A stretch of DNA of 16,800 nt from NCBI GenBank assembly GCA_910584125.1, contig CAJTXU010000009.1, positions 65,019-81,818 of the forward strand, given 5' to 3'. Within the stretch, counting starts at the first letter, position 1; each line of letters opens with the position of its first letter. A program made the position numbers and the translations under genes. The stretch comes from an uncultured Muribaculaceae bacterium. Its GTDB lineage: Bacteria > Bacteroidota > Bacteroidia > Bacteroidales > Muribaculaceae. This document shows, in pieces, positions 16,676-16,800 of this stretch. Below the pieces are notes generated by a model. It was not told the origin of the DNA and did no database searches. It worked only from the letters and a program-made list of their open reading frames with translations.

Positions 16676-16800
16676 TGTTATTCGAGTTGTTATTTAGTTG
16701 AAATCTTAAGGTTTAGAAAAGGTAACGATGATCGAGACTTAAATATTGGTGGTAACACTCCTTATTTCAGAATACTGATAAGATATTTGAAATCTTAGGG
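16676..16800. other. AT-rich region upstream of the DUF262-HNH gene
   Basis: No gene is visible in these last 125 bases. The 11-mer TTGAAATCTTA occurs twice in direct orientation (16698-16708 and 16787-16797). On the plus strand GATATTTG (16782-16789) is one base from the Bacteroidetes -7 consensus TAnnTTTG, so a rightward promoter to a gene beyond the window is possible but weak. Confidence 0.4.
16717..16724 (-). promoter_or_regulatory. Weak candidate -7 element for the DUF262-HNH gene
   Basis: On the minus strand these bases read TACCTTTT, five of six fixed positions of the Bacteroidetes -7 consensus TAnnTTTG. They lie about 42 bases before the ATG, a plausible distance. I found no clear TTTG-type -33 partner at the usual spacing, so this is only a tentative site. 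Confidence 0.22.

Larger units (their letters stand above)
14302..16800. mobile_element. Putative left end of a genomic/defence island downstream of guaA
   Basis: Sample rows here count 23/60 (14521), 24/60 (15421) and 32/60 (16081) G+C, against 44/60 (9181) and 42/60 (12181) in the purine operon. The segment carries a tyrosine recombinase and a DUF262-HNH nuclease-like gene, both on the opposite strand to the operon, and abuts a known insertion hotspot. No right boundary or direct-repeat junction is visible, so the element, if real, continues beyond the window. The alternative is an ordinary chromosomal segment of lower GC. Confidence 0.45.

Overview
The window looks like chromosomal DNA from a Bacteroidota bacterium, most likely order Bacteroidales; the family cannot be fixed by eye. 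Evidence: a single-chain PurL of about 1,240 residues, GC-rich genes whose starts lie in short AT-rich leaders without clear Shine-Dalgarno sequences, and protein motif variants that fit this phylum. Sample rows from the first 14.3 kb count about 70-73% GC by hand, while sample rows after 14.4 kb count about 38-53%, so the base composition changes sharply.

Region 1 (1-73) is a leader dominated by a 10-bp tandem repeat that runs off the left edge. Region 2 (74-14301) is a nine-gene, same-strand purine cluster in the order purL, purM, purH, purD, folD, purB, purA, guaB, guaA. Gaps are 10, 95, 8, 35, 73, 21 and 10 bases, and guaB and guaA overlap by one base, so this is very probably one operon. 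Together the genes make phosphoribosylglycinamide (PurD), convert FGAR to AIR (PurL, PurM), carry SAICAR to IMP (PurB, PurH), supply 10-formyl-tetrahydrofolate (FolD), and then make AMP (PurA, PurB) and GMP (GuaB, GuaA). Genes for PurF, the PurN/PurT step, PurE/PurK and PurC are not in the window. Three spacers hold non-random structure: two hairpins between purM and purH, and degenerate 7-base repeats after purD and before purB.

Region 3 (14302-16800) follows guaA. It has a structured 225-base convergent spacer with a strong terminator-like hairpin, then two leftward genes: a tyrosine recombinase facing guaA and, upstream of it, a DUF262-HNH nuclease-like protein. The GC drop, the recombinase, the restriction-like gene and the position just after guaA (a reported integration hotspot) suggest the left end of a genomic or defence island that continues past the right edge. 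A perfect 10-bp inverted repeat covers the recombinase start, and ATTCAG/CTGAAT words recur around this gene.

The purine genes are ordinary and called with high confidence. The candidate novelty is in the repeats and in the recombinase/DUF262-HNH module, where function is inferred only.
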